Assembly: GCA_009193035.1 (NCBI GenBank)
Contig: SWDT01000028.1
Location: forward strand, 62,001-126,000
DNA from: Halicephalobus mephisto
Lineage: Eukaryota; Nematoda; Chromadorea; Rhabditida; Panagrolaimidae
Length of the DNA stretch: 64,000 bases
Reading direction: 5' to 3'
The notes below the pieces were generated by a model that searched no databases, had not been told where the DNA came from, and saw nothing but the letters and a program-made list of their open reading frames with translations. A program made the position numbers and the translations under genes. Each line of letters begins with the position of its first letter. Position 1 is the stretch's first letter. Below, one piece after another: positions 35,132 through 46,167 of the stretch.

Positions 35132-35639
35132 CTGCTGGAATACAGCGAAGAGTTAACAACTGTCAATTAAGGGAATAAGTCAGATTCCCTTACAATGGCG
35201 CTTGATCATTTTTAGCTTTCTTTGTACTCTAGTTATGTACAGTACTAAAATAACATGATCCTAGAGTCAGTACAGAACGGAACTACCATCTTCACAATTA
35301 AAAAGGCGAACTTTCCTAAATAATAGGATTTTCATTTAGAAAAAACCTATTTTGTAAACGATCTCCCTAAGAATATTACAATTAAATTCTCTCCTGTCAT
35401 TAAAGCATATCGAAGTTTTAAACTTAATTTTAGCAATTTCTACTTTAAAACTTAAAATTTAAAATTTAAACATCATTATCGATTCAAATTTTATGGATTA
35501 TTATCTTAAAGCACAATTAGTCCAATAAAAATTCGAACTTTGTACATTTGATGAAATCATTTTTTGTTATAACAGAAAATAAAAAAATTTTATTTATACA
35601 AAAAAAATCTTCATCGTCAATCGATCTTTATCTTCGGTT

Positions 35640-35870
35640 TCCGGATCACAACAAAGTCGTCAAATTTAGAGTATCCTTGAACTTTATCTAAAGCATAAAG
35701 TTCTCAGCATCGTAAAATCTTTGAGATAAACTATCTATTTTTTGTCCTCCAGCGAAATAATGAAAATGGGATTCAAAAAAATTCAGATTTTTTCTTGTTC
35801 TAAAATGACAGTATTGAAGAAAAAAATAAAAAATAAAAATCCGTGAAAAATCAAATTTTAAATTTACTAA
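35640..35870 (-). pseudogene. Relic of the first exon of the 39.8-43.3 kb gene
   Basis: The plus strand tcgtcaaat(t/c)tagagtatcct at 35657-35677 and tttgagataaactatc match the first exon of the long minus-strand gene at about 43095-43190 (tcgtcaaatctagagtatcc, gtaggacaaactatc). Spacing is preserved but the frame is broken. It is an old partial duplicate ~7.5 kb from its source. Confidence 0.6.
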
Positions 35871-36058
35871 TTTATGAATTAAATTCAAATATAAAAAATC
35901 AAAATGAAAAAGTTTAATAAAATTTTCTCTATCAAAAAACAGGATTTTTTTAAAATCAATTTTTGATCGGAATTAAATTTTAGACGTTTTTGATAAACTT
36001 CATAATCCGCTCATAGACTCTTTGTTTTTATGACTTTAGTTTTCCTACGACTGTCAAC

Positions 36059-36078
36059 TTTATCGTTATCATATAACG
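36059..36078 (+). promoter_or_regulatory. GATA/TATA block upstream of lectin 2
   Basis: aactttatcgttatcatata holds a TTATCA (TGATAA on the other strand) at 36066-36071 and a catataa TATA-like box, ~45-55 bp before the ATG at 36122. The same arrangement (aactttattgttatct then catataagc) precedes lectin 3 at 43541-43575, so the block appears conserved between paralogues. Confidence 0.5.
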
Positions 36079-36121
36079 TAGACTGTACAAACGGAAACAC
36101 TATTCAGCAGTCACTATCGAA

Positions 36122-36626
36122 ATGATTGTTCCTTTTTTGCTTTTCTTCTTTTTCAGCTCCGTAAATGGGATTTGTCCAACTGGATCAGTGGTTAACAGCT
36201 TTAGTAACAAATGGAAATGTCTCGTGTTTGTTTCTCCAAAAAAGTTATTTCTAACAGCAGAGGAGTACTGTAGCGACAATTACAAAGGTCATTTAGTCTC
36301 CATTGATAATGCCTTCGCTAACCTCTTCATTGCCCGTAAGATACTGTAGTTAATTCCTCGTTAAAATCAGATTTTCAGAAACCGCGGATTCCAGTTTTGT
36401 GAACACCAATTCTTCAAGATACTGGATCGGAGTTGACAATATCGATGGAACTGGATGGAAGAGCATTGATGATGGTTCAAGTGCGGTTTACACTCATTGG
36501 GCTTCTGGAGAAACAACGAATTCCTCAGGATCTAACGGATGTGTCTCCGTAGATTTGACGGGCTTATGGTATAATTCCAATTGTTTCGTCAATTATCCAT
36601 TTGTTTGCGAAGTTCCCGAAGTTTGA
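36122..36626 (+). CDS. Secreted C-type lectin domain protein 2 (short)
   Basis: Two exons, 36122-36335 and 36379-36626, 153 residues. Signal peptide ..FLLFFFFSSVNG, then a lectin fold with KWKCL, AEEYCSDNYKGHLVS, WIGVD, CVSVDLTGLWYNSNC and YPFVCEVPEV at the very end. Exon 1, the intron and the exon-2 start are nearly the same as in lectin 1, so this is a recent tandem duplication. The C-terminal Thr-rich tail is absent because the frame stops right after the last conserved motif. No EPN/QPD calcium site. AATAAA near 36757. Confidence 0.92.
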
Positions 36627-36867
36627 ACTTTAGTCACTTCCACGACGATATAAATTTCAACATCAGCTGTAGAAATATTCATTTTTTTATTTTCAGAAAG
36701 AAAAATTTCCAATTAATTTTATCGTGAATAATCTGTAAATTCTAAATTTTTCCGAAATAAATTTATTTTTGAATTGTATAATAAATTATCCTACAGATTC
36801 TGTTCTGTAAACATAATATACGTTAAAAACTGTGCCAGGTTATGATATAAACGCAACTATTTTATTA

Positions 36868-37265
36868 TACACAAAAAGCATAACTTTTGGCTCGGTGATA
36901 ATTGCGAAATGTAACACAATCGTCGCATTTTTATAAATATTTGACATTTGTAACGAAGATTGAAACGTAATAGTGACGATTGTTACATTTTACAATTGTT
37001 GCAAGATTAAAAGTTATGCTTTTTGGATAATCTTAATACAATTGTAGATTGAATCTAATATATCTCATAAGTCGGGGTCGTTTTAATATATCCATATATC
37101 ATATACAATTCATCGATATCAACGGACAAAAAATATAACTTGTAACTCAATAATAAATGGAAATTATCATTATTACTTTTTAATTTTCGTCACAAATGTT
37201 GAATATTCATAAAAAGATGACGATTGTTACATTTTGCAATTATTACGAGTCGAAAAGTTACAGTT
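36868..37265. mobile_element. Palindromic element pair with linker
   Basis: Two members (about 36868-37023 and 37130-37265) of the aaaagcgtaactttt family flank the ~90-bp linker (tcggggtcgttttaatatat). The arrangement is the same as at 602-1006 and 58743-59172. It lies in the ~0.9-kb gap between lectin 2 and the acyl-CoA dehydrogenase. Confidence 0.65.
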
Positions 37266-37502
37266 AGATTGTTTTCTTCTGATGTAGAATCAAGAAAACA
37301 GATTTAGGTGGAGCTAGAAGATCACTGATCACAGATCATAGAACGCCCGCCGCTTTCTTCTCGCTGACCCCCATCATTTGTTTATCTCCAATCTTTGTAG
37401 TTATTCTCTCTACCTGCTGTGTGAATTGTTTCTTGTTAAAAATACTAAATATAAATCTCCGGATTTTTTATATCTTGATTTTAAATTTTTTTCATATAAA
37501 AA

Positions 37503-37518
37503 TCCGATTTCAGAAATC
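37503..37518 (+). promoter_or_regulatory. Probable trans-splice acceptor before the acyl-CoA dehydrogenase start
   Basis: tccgatttcag ends 5 bases before the ATG and follows a T-rich AT stretch with no upstream coding exon. A bare 3' splice site this close to the start is the classic context for spliced-leader addition in nematodes. Confidence 0.5.
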
Positions 37519-39708
37519 ATGGCTCAACTTTTGCGTCTTCAATCCAAGCTCCCATTCAGTGTTTTCTCCAGTGTTCGGTGCTTCACTGGAGGTGCTACTG
37601 GAAACCTGCCTCCAAGACCGGATTCTGATTCCGCCCCACCGCCGTTGACCCAACTAAGCGAGGAAGAAAGAGCTTTTCAAGAAACCGGTAACTTTAACTT
37701 TGAAAATTTTTTAATATTCATTTTTCAGTGAAAAAATTCTCCCATGACGTCGTCAAGCCCCTCGTCCGTGAAATGGATCGCGATTCCAGGATGAATCCAG
37801 TTGTCATCGATGGATGCTTCAAGAACGGAGTAATTTGATGTTCATATATCGATTTCGACTTTAACCGTTGATTGTTACAGTTCATGGGCATTGAAGTTCC
37901 AACAAAGTATGAGGGACCTGGATCTACCTTCTTCAACACCGTTTTGGTCGTGGAAGAACTTGCAAAAGTTGATCCCGGTGTTTCCGTTTTTTGTGACGTC
38001 CAAAACACCCTTGTCGGTCCTCTTATCATCGAATTAGGCACGGAGGAGCAGAAAAAGAAGTATTTGCCCCATATCTGCAAGGATTGGGTGGGTTTTGATA
38101 TATGAAATCTAATTTTTAAAGAAGTTCACTTTGAAAATTTCCAATTTCTGAGGATTTCGATATATGAAATCTAATTTTTAACGAAGTTCATGTACAATTT
38201 CTGACTTTTTCTGGAAGTTTTGATATATGGGATTTAATTCTCAGAAGCCTTTCATATATGGATTTCGACTTTTTGGGGACTTTTAAGTATGAATTTCTCT
38301 TCCAGGTTGGTGCTTTCTGTCTCTCTGAAGCCGGCAGCGGTTCTGACGCCTTTGCCCTTAAAACTGTCGCCAAGAAGGACGGAGATGACTTTGTTATTTC
38401 TGGATCGAAACTTTGGATCACGAATGCCGGACAAGCCAACTTCTTCCTCGTGATGGCCAATGCCGAACCCGATAAAGGCTACCGTGGAATCACTTGTTTC
38501 CTCGTCGATCGTGATGCTCCTGGAGTTTCTGTAGGAAAAACCGAAGACAAACTCGGAATTCGTTCTTCTTCAACTTGTCCTGTCCACTTCGATCAAGTTC
38601 GTGTTCACAAATCCGCCATCCTTGGGGAGTACGGCAAAGGATACAAGTACGCCATCGAATGTCTGAATGCCGGAAGAATCGGAATCGGAGGTCAAATGGT
38701 CGGATTAGCCCAAGGTTGTTTCGACAATGCCATACCGTACATTCAAGAAAGAAAACAATTCAACACTAGAATCATCGATTTCCAGGTTGGTTGATTAGAT
38801 CAAAGGATAATTTTGGTGTCAGTTTTTTGGGTACTTTATTAAATTAGATTAATGTAGATGTCAAAAAGATCAGTCAAAAATGACTAAACAATAATTGTTT
38901 GATCTCTAATTTCAGTTCTGAACTTTTTTCTTTTTATATTGGACTAGGTTAATCTAGATATAAAAATATGGCTCTAAAGTAGAAAAAAATGATTGAGCTG
39001 TAACTTCTCTAGCATAAGTTTGATTTCATAATTCCTTTTTTATATCAATCTTTTTGATTAAGTTAATATAGATATAAAAATATGGCTCTAAAGTAGAAAA
39101 AAATGATTGAGCTGTAATTTTTTTCATAAGTTTGATATAAAAAAAGAAATTACGAAATCAATCTTTTTGATTAGGTTAATTTATGTTTAAAAAAATTAAA
39201 ATGGGAAAAATGACTAAACAGTAACTTCTCTCGCATGTTTGATTTCGTAATTTTTAAAATTTACTTTTAGTTACTTGATTAGTTTGTTAAATTAATTTAA
39301 TTATGAGAAATACTGATTTAATAGCGAAAAAATAAGTTTACTTTTATGAAATTGAAAAATAAAGTTGATTTATTTGATTTTTACAATTTTTAGGGAATGC
39401 AACATCAAGTAAGTGCCATTGCAACAGAAATCGAAGCAGCAAGACTTTTGGTTTACAATGCGGCTCGTTTGAAGGAAAATAATTTGCCATATATCAAACA
39501 AGCAGCAATGGCTAAATGGTATGCTTCTGTTGTGGCCACGAATACCACTTCTAAGTGTGTGGAATGGCTTGGAGGAGTGGGATTCACGAAGGAGTTTCCT
39601 GTTGAGAAATTTTATAGAGATTGTAAAATTGGAACTATTTATGAAGGAACTAGTAATATTCAACTTTCAACAATTGCTAAACTCATTGATGCGGAATACA
39701 AGAACTAA
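37519..39708 (+). CDS. Short/branched-chain acyl-CoA dehydrogenase, mitochondrial (ACADSB-like)
   Basis: Five exons: 37519-37687, 37729-37829, 37881-38087, 38306-38785, 39394-39708, 423 residues, the normal family length. The first ~25 residues form a mitochondrial presequence ([20 protein letters not shown]). FAD enzyme signatures are complete: [55 protein letters not shown] and [11 protein letters not shown]. The catalytic base is Glu403 in IYEGTSNIQ. The enzyme dehydrogenates 2-methylbutyryl- and related short acyl-CoA esters in isoleucine or fatty-acid breakdown, passing electrons to ETF. The 218-bp intron 3 contains two to three copies of a gatatatgaaatctaattt unit. Worm relatives are called acdh; the exact member is not assigned. 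Confidence 0.95.
38088..38305 (+). repeat. Intron made of repeated ATATATG-core units
   Basis: Intron 3 of the dehydrogenase contains tttgatatatgaaatctaat at ~38094 and tttcgatatatgaaatctaa at ~38157, each followed by tttttaa(a/c)gaagttca. It then has tttgatatatgggatttaat (~38220) and ttcatatatggatttcgact (~38250). Units are ~65 bp apart. Each resembles the interior of short introns elsewhere in the window. Confidence 0.7.
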
Positions 39709-39763
39709 GATGACGTCATGGACATTGTGGAGATAATTTTAGACGAGTTTGTAATTTTGAATT

Positions 39764-42700
39764 TTAAGGATTGAATTCTTGAAGGATGTTTATTTTATAA
39801 AATTCTTCTGTAATAATGTCGAATTTGATGGTTTTTGGGAGGTAGAATTTGACGAAAGTGGACCAACAAGTGATCCCGAGACCTTCGATGTAGGCTGGAT
39901 TTGTTGGAAGATTTTGTTTTTTGAGAAATTTTTGAAATTCGTCTTTTGAAACACGATTTCGATTGAGAAGAAGACCGATGAGGAGATTTTTGATAGTTAT
40001 AACTTGTTTTGGAAGAGGATTAAGATGGTTGAAATTATTTTTAAATGTACATATTTGGAAATTTTTTTTTGATGATTGAAATTTGGAATTTTTATTTTTT
40101 GATTTATTTTGATTAAGATGGTTTTTTTGAAGAGAATAATAATCATGAAGATTACGGTAATTTTGTGGAGTTTCTTGATCTAAAAAAATTTTAATATTTA
40201 AAAAAATTTTCTATTTTAAAAATTTTTATACTTTGAATTTTTGAAGATTGATTTTTTCGAGAAAGATATCCCTCATGATTATCGTCGTTGGATCCGGATT
40301 TAGTAGATGAAGATTTTCTTTTTTTTAAATCAATTTCGATTTTTTTCGAAAAATTTACGAAATTTGGAAATTCAGAAATCGAGGTGGAATAATCACAGGA
40401 TCTGATGAAAGTTGATTTTTTTTCAAATTCAGTCATGTTCGATCTGACAAAAATCGGATTTTCCGAAAATTCAGAATTCTTCCGTAACTGACTACTAGAA
40501 GTACCGGGTCCATCGTGAAAATCTCCATTTTCTTGTTTAATATTTTCCAAAAAAGAATTAAATGAAAAAATAGAAGTTTCAATAAGTCCGATTTTCGTCA
40601 TCGAATTCATTTTCGAAATTTTGGATTTCGGGACAGCAATGTCGTCACTTTGCTCAGATTCTACTTGGCGTTTTTGGATATCTTTGAAAATTTCATCAAA
40701 TTTCGCACAATTCAAGAAAGATTCCAACTTTGGTTCGTCACATGGTTCATCCGGGATTGCCTGGGGCGATGTTAGAGCCACTTCAAAATCAGAATCCGGA
40801 TTTGTTTGATACTGAAATAAATCCACAAAAAATAAATTTAAAAAAAAATAATTTAAAAAAAATAAATTTAAAAAAAAAATAATTAAAAAAAAAATAAATT
40901 TAAAAAAAAATTACTTTTAAAAAAAATTAATTTAAAAAAAAATTACTTTTAAAAAAAATTAAATTTTTAAAATTTACCTGTTGACAAATAACGTCATTTT
41001 GAAAAAAATTCGATTTTTTTTTAAATTTTTCGATTATTTTTTTTCTGTTAATTTCTTCTTCCAAAATAATTTCCAACTGATCCAGGGATATTTGAAGAGG
41101 ATCTTCTTCGAATGGAGATCGTCTTGAAGGACTCAATTTTGGAGATCTTGATGGATATAAATTCACGATTTCTTCGATCATCTTAGAAGTTATTTTTTCA
41201 TTTTTTGAAAAAATTTCTTTTTGATTTTCATCTTCAGAATTTTTAAAATTTTCATCCGAATTTTTTCCAGTATCTTCTTCGAAATTATTTTTACTTTTTT
41301 CTGTCAGATTTCCATCGATGATTTCTTGAGGAATATGGATAGGAACAAAAGGAGCCATTTTTGGTTTTTTCCGAAAAATTTTGTCATAATTTACGGAACA
41401 AGAAAAATCAGAAGACATGTCATCAAATTTGATTTCTGAATTGCTTTCATAATTTCCATTTTTTCCTCCAGAAGACATGTCATCAAATTTGATTTCTGAA
41501 TCGCTTTCATAATTTCTACTTTTTTCTCCAGAAGACATGTCATCAAATTTGATTTCTGAATTGTTTTCATAATTTCTACTTTTGTCTCCAGAAGACATGT
41601 CATAAAAATCGACTTCTGAATTGCTTTCATAATTTCTACTTTTTTTTCCAGAAGACATGTCATAAAAATCGACTTCTGAAGCGCTTTCATAATTTCTACT
41701 TTCTTCACCAGATCCACCACAAGATTCAAAATCAGACTCATCTGACGAGGAAATAAAATTTTCCTTTTCTAAAAAAATAATATAAAAAATTAAAAAATAA
41801 AAAACTGACCTTTGTTTTCGGATTGAGCAAAAGTCGAAACATGAATAACATTATATTTGTCAGGATGGATACTGGATACAATAGGAGCATTTTTAAAACC
41901 TTCAGGATAATTTTTTTCATCTTCATCTTCAGCATCAATCTCGTAACATGGACGACTTGGATTTTCTGGACGGTAACCGCTGTTGGTAATCTGGAGACAG
42001 TTGGGATCTTTAAGGATGTCTTCATAGAGGTTATCGTTGTCTTCGCTGTCATCTTGATGATCCAGTCTGTTGTCCACATCAGATTCTCCACTGACAGATC
42101 CTTTTCGAATTTTTCGTTGGATAAAAGTAGGATTAAGATCACCGAGTTGGATAAAAGTAGGATTAAGATCATCGAGTTGGATAAAAGTAGGATTAAGATC
42201 ACCGAGTTGGATAAAAGTAGGATTAAGATCACCGAAGTCGTCAGAAGAGTCCAAGTATTGTCTTCCAGGAGATCCTCGATTTAGAACAGGTTGAATAAGA
42301 TTAGGTGGTGGGATGGTTTCTGCTTTACTAAGTTCGACTATATCCGTCGATTGGCCACTTTTAGGAAGAGACAAAACTGATCCGGAATTTATTCTTCTAT
42401 TTTCTTGTTTTATCCATCTACCTCCGCTTTTTTGTGTTTTCTTCAATTTCAACCCATTTTCGATCCTTTTGACACAATCTCCTCTGGCCAAAGCAGTAGA
42501 ATGAAGTTTTTCTTTCAACTTTTGTTTGTCATCAAGAAGCCTCATGGTTTGGTTTCCATGATCATATATGAACTCATCAGAATACCATTTCCAGACGACT
42601 TTGAAGCTATGTCCATCGAATACATCCTTGACTCCCTAAAAAACAAAATAAATGTGAAATTCATATATGAATTACTTTTTTGAACAAATCAAAAGTGCTT

Positions 42701-43295
42701 TTTTGAACATCTCTGCCACACAGAATTTTCTTAACTAACATCCGATCAACACATTCTTGACGAAATTTATCAAAACTCATCTCGTCGTCATCCAGAACAT
42801 CTAAGAAGATCTCTCTAAGAACGTTATATTTAAATTTATTTTTATCATTAATGAATTTCAAATCTTTAAAATTGACTTCGACCGTTTCGAATCTGAAATT
42901 TAAAATTCCATATATCGAAATCAACCAGAATCTTACGAATTATCTTTCTCAAGCACAACTAATCCATTAGAAGCTTGGATTTCTTGCATTTGACGAAATC
43001 CCTTCTTGTTGTAGTAGGAAACAGAAAAAGAATCATTTTTTTCATCATAGGAAGCCCTCACCGTCAGCCAATCCCCAACTTTGTTCTCAGAATCCAGAAC
43101 GAAATCGTCAAATCTAGAGTATCCTAGAACTTCCAGAATTTTGTCGAATGACATGGATCTATCGGCATCCCGGAATCTGTAGGACAAACTATCTCCTCTG
43201 CATTCTTCCAAAGTGACGACAAAGATGGATTCAAGAAAGCTCTCTCTAATCTCCTTTTCCTCATCTTCTGAGATGCCAGTGTTGAAGTAGAACAT
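39764..43295 (-). CDS. Large repeat-rich protein, possibly with LOTUS-like domains (unassigned)
   Basis: Six exons on the minus strand: 43295-42937, 42892-42676, 42635-41810, 41768-40978, 40811-40232, 40179-39764. They splice in frame to 1062 residues. N-terminal modules of ~80-100 residues contain ..MSFDKILEVLGYSRFDDFV.. and ..SFDKFRQECVDRMLVKKIL... A Lys/Arg-rich linker follows, then four exact-phase 10-residue repeats (GDLNPTFIQL, 42118-42237), then five 20-residue repeats built on SRNYES.SE and DMSSG (41411-41710), then acidic/Ser-rich disorder. The C-terminal ~75 residues are folded-looking (..LLIGLLLNRNRVSKDEFQKF.., ..GLGITCWSTFVKFYLPKTI..). The 'LG-x-x-x-x-FV' pattern at both ends resembles LOTUS/OST-HTH modules of germ-granule proteins. 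That is a hypothesis. A partial relic lies at 35640-35870. Confidence 0.7.
41411..41710 (-). repeat. 60-bp coding tandem repeat (five units)
   Basis: Five head-to-tail 60-bp units starting gaagacatgtcat on the plus strand encode a 20-residue acidic, Ser/Tyr-rich repeat (..SRNYES.SE...DMSSG). The length is a multiple of three, so unit number can vary without frameshift. It lies in exon 4 of the 1062-residue gene. Confidence 0.95.
42118..42237 (-). repeat. 30-bp coding tandem repeat (four units)
   Basis: Four nearly identical 30-bp units (plus strand tggataaaagtaggattaag) encode LGDLNPTFIQ in exon 3 of the 1062-residue gene. Only one base differs among copies, implying recent expansion. Confidence 0.95.
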
Positions 43296-43607
43296 AACAA
43301 TAACTAATAAAAACAATATTAATGAATAAATAAAGATTCAAATTTGTGTATTTACCAAAGTGAATTTTAAAAAGCAAAAATTGCAAAGATATGGAAAATG
43401 TTCTTTTTGCCAAAGAGCGGGATTTTTTGAATTTCGGAGTAAACTGATTGAAACTTGAAAACTTTAAGAATCACAAGCATTTCTGATAAATTTTACAGCT
43501 TGATAATAAACGTCCATTACGTTGTTTCCCACGATCGTTAACTTTATTGTTATCTCAAATTAGGGCCCATATAAGCAGAAGTAAATCGTGCAGCAATCAT
43601 CGTCAAA
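43296..43607. promoter_or_regulatory. Bidirectional promoter region with GATA and TATA sites
   Basis: This 312-bp interval separates the divergent starts of the 1062-residue gene (minus) and lectin 3 (plus). The lectin side has TGATAA at 43501-43506, aactttattgttatct at 43541-43555 and a catataagc TATA box at 43568-43576, ~35 bp before its ATG. The first two resemble the block upstream of lectin 2. Confidence 0.5.
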
Positions 43608-45301
43608 ATGATTTTCTTTTTTCTGATTATCTGTTTCCTCGGTTCCGTAACAGGAACCTGTCCTGGTGAGTCAATTACAGTACCCCAATCTTATGGAAGT
43701 AAATGGAAATGCCTTCAATTTGTCACTTCTGAAAACTTCTTCTTCTCGGCAGATACGTACTGTAGAACAGAATACCAGGGACATTTGATTTCTGTTTCGA
43801 ATGGATTTTTCAACTTCTTCATTCCACGTAGGACATTGTAGTTGATTATTTTGTCATTGAAAATCGAGTTTTCAGAAGTCGTGGGTTCTCTGAATCAAAA
43901 TTCTTCCAGATTCTGGATCGGAGTAAGTAACTTGTATAGAACCGGATGGATAAACATCGACGATAATTCGGAAACAAGTTACTTTGACTGGGCTCCAGGA
44001 GAACCGGCAGATTTTACAATATCCAATGGATGTGTCTCCATGGACTCAAGAGGAATGTGGTACAATGATAATTGTGTTACTAAGTATCCCTTCGTTTGTG
44101 GAGTTCCTGAAATAGGAGATAATTCTACACCTCAGCCAACTTCAACATACGATCCTGTGTCGCCTTGTTATTCATATATCCCCTTTGCTATTGACACTAC
44201 AGACGATTTTTCATATACTAATTTTGTGGTACTAAAAGATTTCCTTGTGACTCATTTTTTGCCGGAATTGTTTCCGATAAATCTTCAACCGACATCATAC
44301 ATAACATATAATTGTGATAGTATAAACGGATACATGCTTAATAATCTATCATCGCTAACTACTTGGGTAAACGACACGTGGTTATTTGATTTGCCTGGTT
44401 CATGTCTTGATTGGTGAGATTGTTTTTACACTTAAAAAATACATAATTACTTTGCAGGGGAACGGTGGCATCGATATATTTGGGAGTTTTTAATTACAAA
44501 GATAACATTCCAATTAATTTTGTCATCTTTACTGGAACTACAGCGGTAAAAAACATTTACGAATTTCAATATAGCGTTAGCTTCTTGGCTACTCATGCGA
44601 ATAGTGTCACTATTGTGCTTGCAAATCCTGGTCTTAACTCAACGAATATCCAGGATCTCAACAATGTGAATATAGTCCAATGGTCCGACAATTCAACGGA
44701 ATTACTTATGAATATCCGGAAGAACATGAAATGTGGAGGTGGAAGTCCTGTTTATCATCCTTGTAAAAGCTGGTTTTCCTTCGTTACTGACAGTTCTAAC
44801 TCACTCTCAATGACGGATTTTGAAACTCAAAAGACTTTTATTTCGTATGAAATATCCAGAATGAATCGGCCTGACAGAATTCAGATAATTAGCGGAGCCA
44901 AAAATGGCCCTTACCTTCCTTGGTATTTTCCCTTGTCAATAATGGATGCCGAAAGTCTTCTTAGCTTTCCTTCGTCGCCTACCGTTTTTAGTCTAAAGCA
45001 CACACTACAAGTATTATATGACTGGTACTCCAAATATAGTTTTGCTAAAGAACCCCCTATTGTAGCTCTCGTGTTTATCGGTAATACAACATCTTATGAA
45101 AATTACGGAGGAGCGGATGAAGTTGTACAAAAATTGAAGGGTCTTGGATATAGACTAACTTTCATTCTGATGGGACCAGACGTGGATGAATCCAAACTCA
45201 CAAATTACACAACAAACTTCGTCTACTGGAGAAACTTGACCAACACTCTGCCAGAGAACTGGAATGCAGTCAGACTTGATGCCTATGGCTGTACTGATTA
45301 A
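43608..45301 (+). CDS. Secreted C-type lectin with two vWA-like domains
   Basis: Three exons: 43608-43827, 43876-44413, 44458-45301, 533 residues. A signal peptide (..LIICFLGSVTG) leads to a C-type lectin domain with KWKCL, CRTEYQGHLIS, WIGVS, CVSMDSRGMWYNDNC and YPFVCGVPE. A first vWA-like domain (about 185-335: AIDTTDDFSYTNF start, DNSTELLMNIRKNM end) and a second (about 345-533) follow. The second keeps a DSSNS metal-site motif at ~364-368, which fits MIDAS DxSxS, plus LVFIGNTTSYENYGGADEVV and TFILMGPDVDESKLTNY. The first lacks the serines. Lectin plus vWA is a known worm secreted immune-type architecture. It shares intron 1 position and phase with lectins 1 and 2. Decayed copies lie at 17218-17905 and 45735-45857. 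Confidence 0.9.
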
Positions 45302-45734
45302 CGTTTAAAAGATTATGTGTATTCAATAATCAAAAACTTAGTTTCAAAATATTAAGTTAATCTTGAAGACATTTACTTAGAATTTAAGTTTTTTAGATTT
45401 GTCAATTTTAAGTTTACAGTAAAAAGTAATATACTTTAAGAGTTATTTTCATTTGATTTTTTTAAAATAAATATTTTTATCTATAACTTGAGGTTATATT
45501 ATGGAAAAAGTTACTTAAAAAATATTTTAGATACGCAGAACGGAAGTCACTTGACTGTCTTTTACTAATTTCCAAGGTTTGCTCAGTAGACGATCTGATG
45601 AATAGTCCAGGGTAAATCTGTGCTGCGTATTACCACAGTTAGAGGTCAGTGTTTAAGATCGAATTTTGGATTTTTTGTGTTAAGATAGCATTTAAGCATT
45701 TTTCCTATTGTAAAACCTCCTTTTAAGGCAATAA

Positions 45735-45857
45735 AAATGGATATATAGATTTTTCGAATCACAATACGACTAACTTCATCTACTGGAGAAATATGAGCAA
45801 TTCTCAGCCAGAGAACTGGGATTAGATGAAACTTTCTGCTTTTGGTTGCAGTGGTTA
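45735..45857 (+). pseudogene. Relic of the lectin/vWA C-terminus
   Basis: About 430 bp downstream of the intact gene, the plus strand reads TNFIYWRNMSNSQPENWD then a stop, then MKLSAFGCSG and a stop. This matches the intact C-terminus TNFVYWRNLTNTLPENWN..VRLDAYGCTD. It is a tandem partial duplicate, decayed. Confidence 0.8.
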
Positions 45858-46167
45858 AAATCTTCAATACTACAATCCAATAATCAGTCAAGCTATTCAT
45901 AAACCCTGTTAACTTTACAATTGATAATTATCCTGTCAATTTTACGTCTTATTATTTATTTTATATTTCACAATAAAATTACACCGTATTTTATCTTTTT
46001 TGTAGTTTGGTGTATAACTTGTAATTTGATCTTTATCACTTGGATTGATATTAAATTATTTATTTTTACCATGAACGTACAGACAACGAGAGACTCGTAG
46101 TGACAAATTAAAACTTTTGGGATTTTCAGTGAGAAGAAAGCAACAAATAAATTGATTCAATGCTTAT

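Noticed and set aside
41823..42284. 153-codon plus-strand frame with repeats
   Set aside because: Antisense of the 30-bp repeat exon of the 1062-residue gene.
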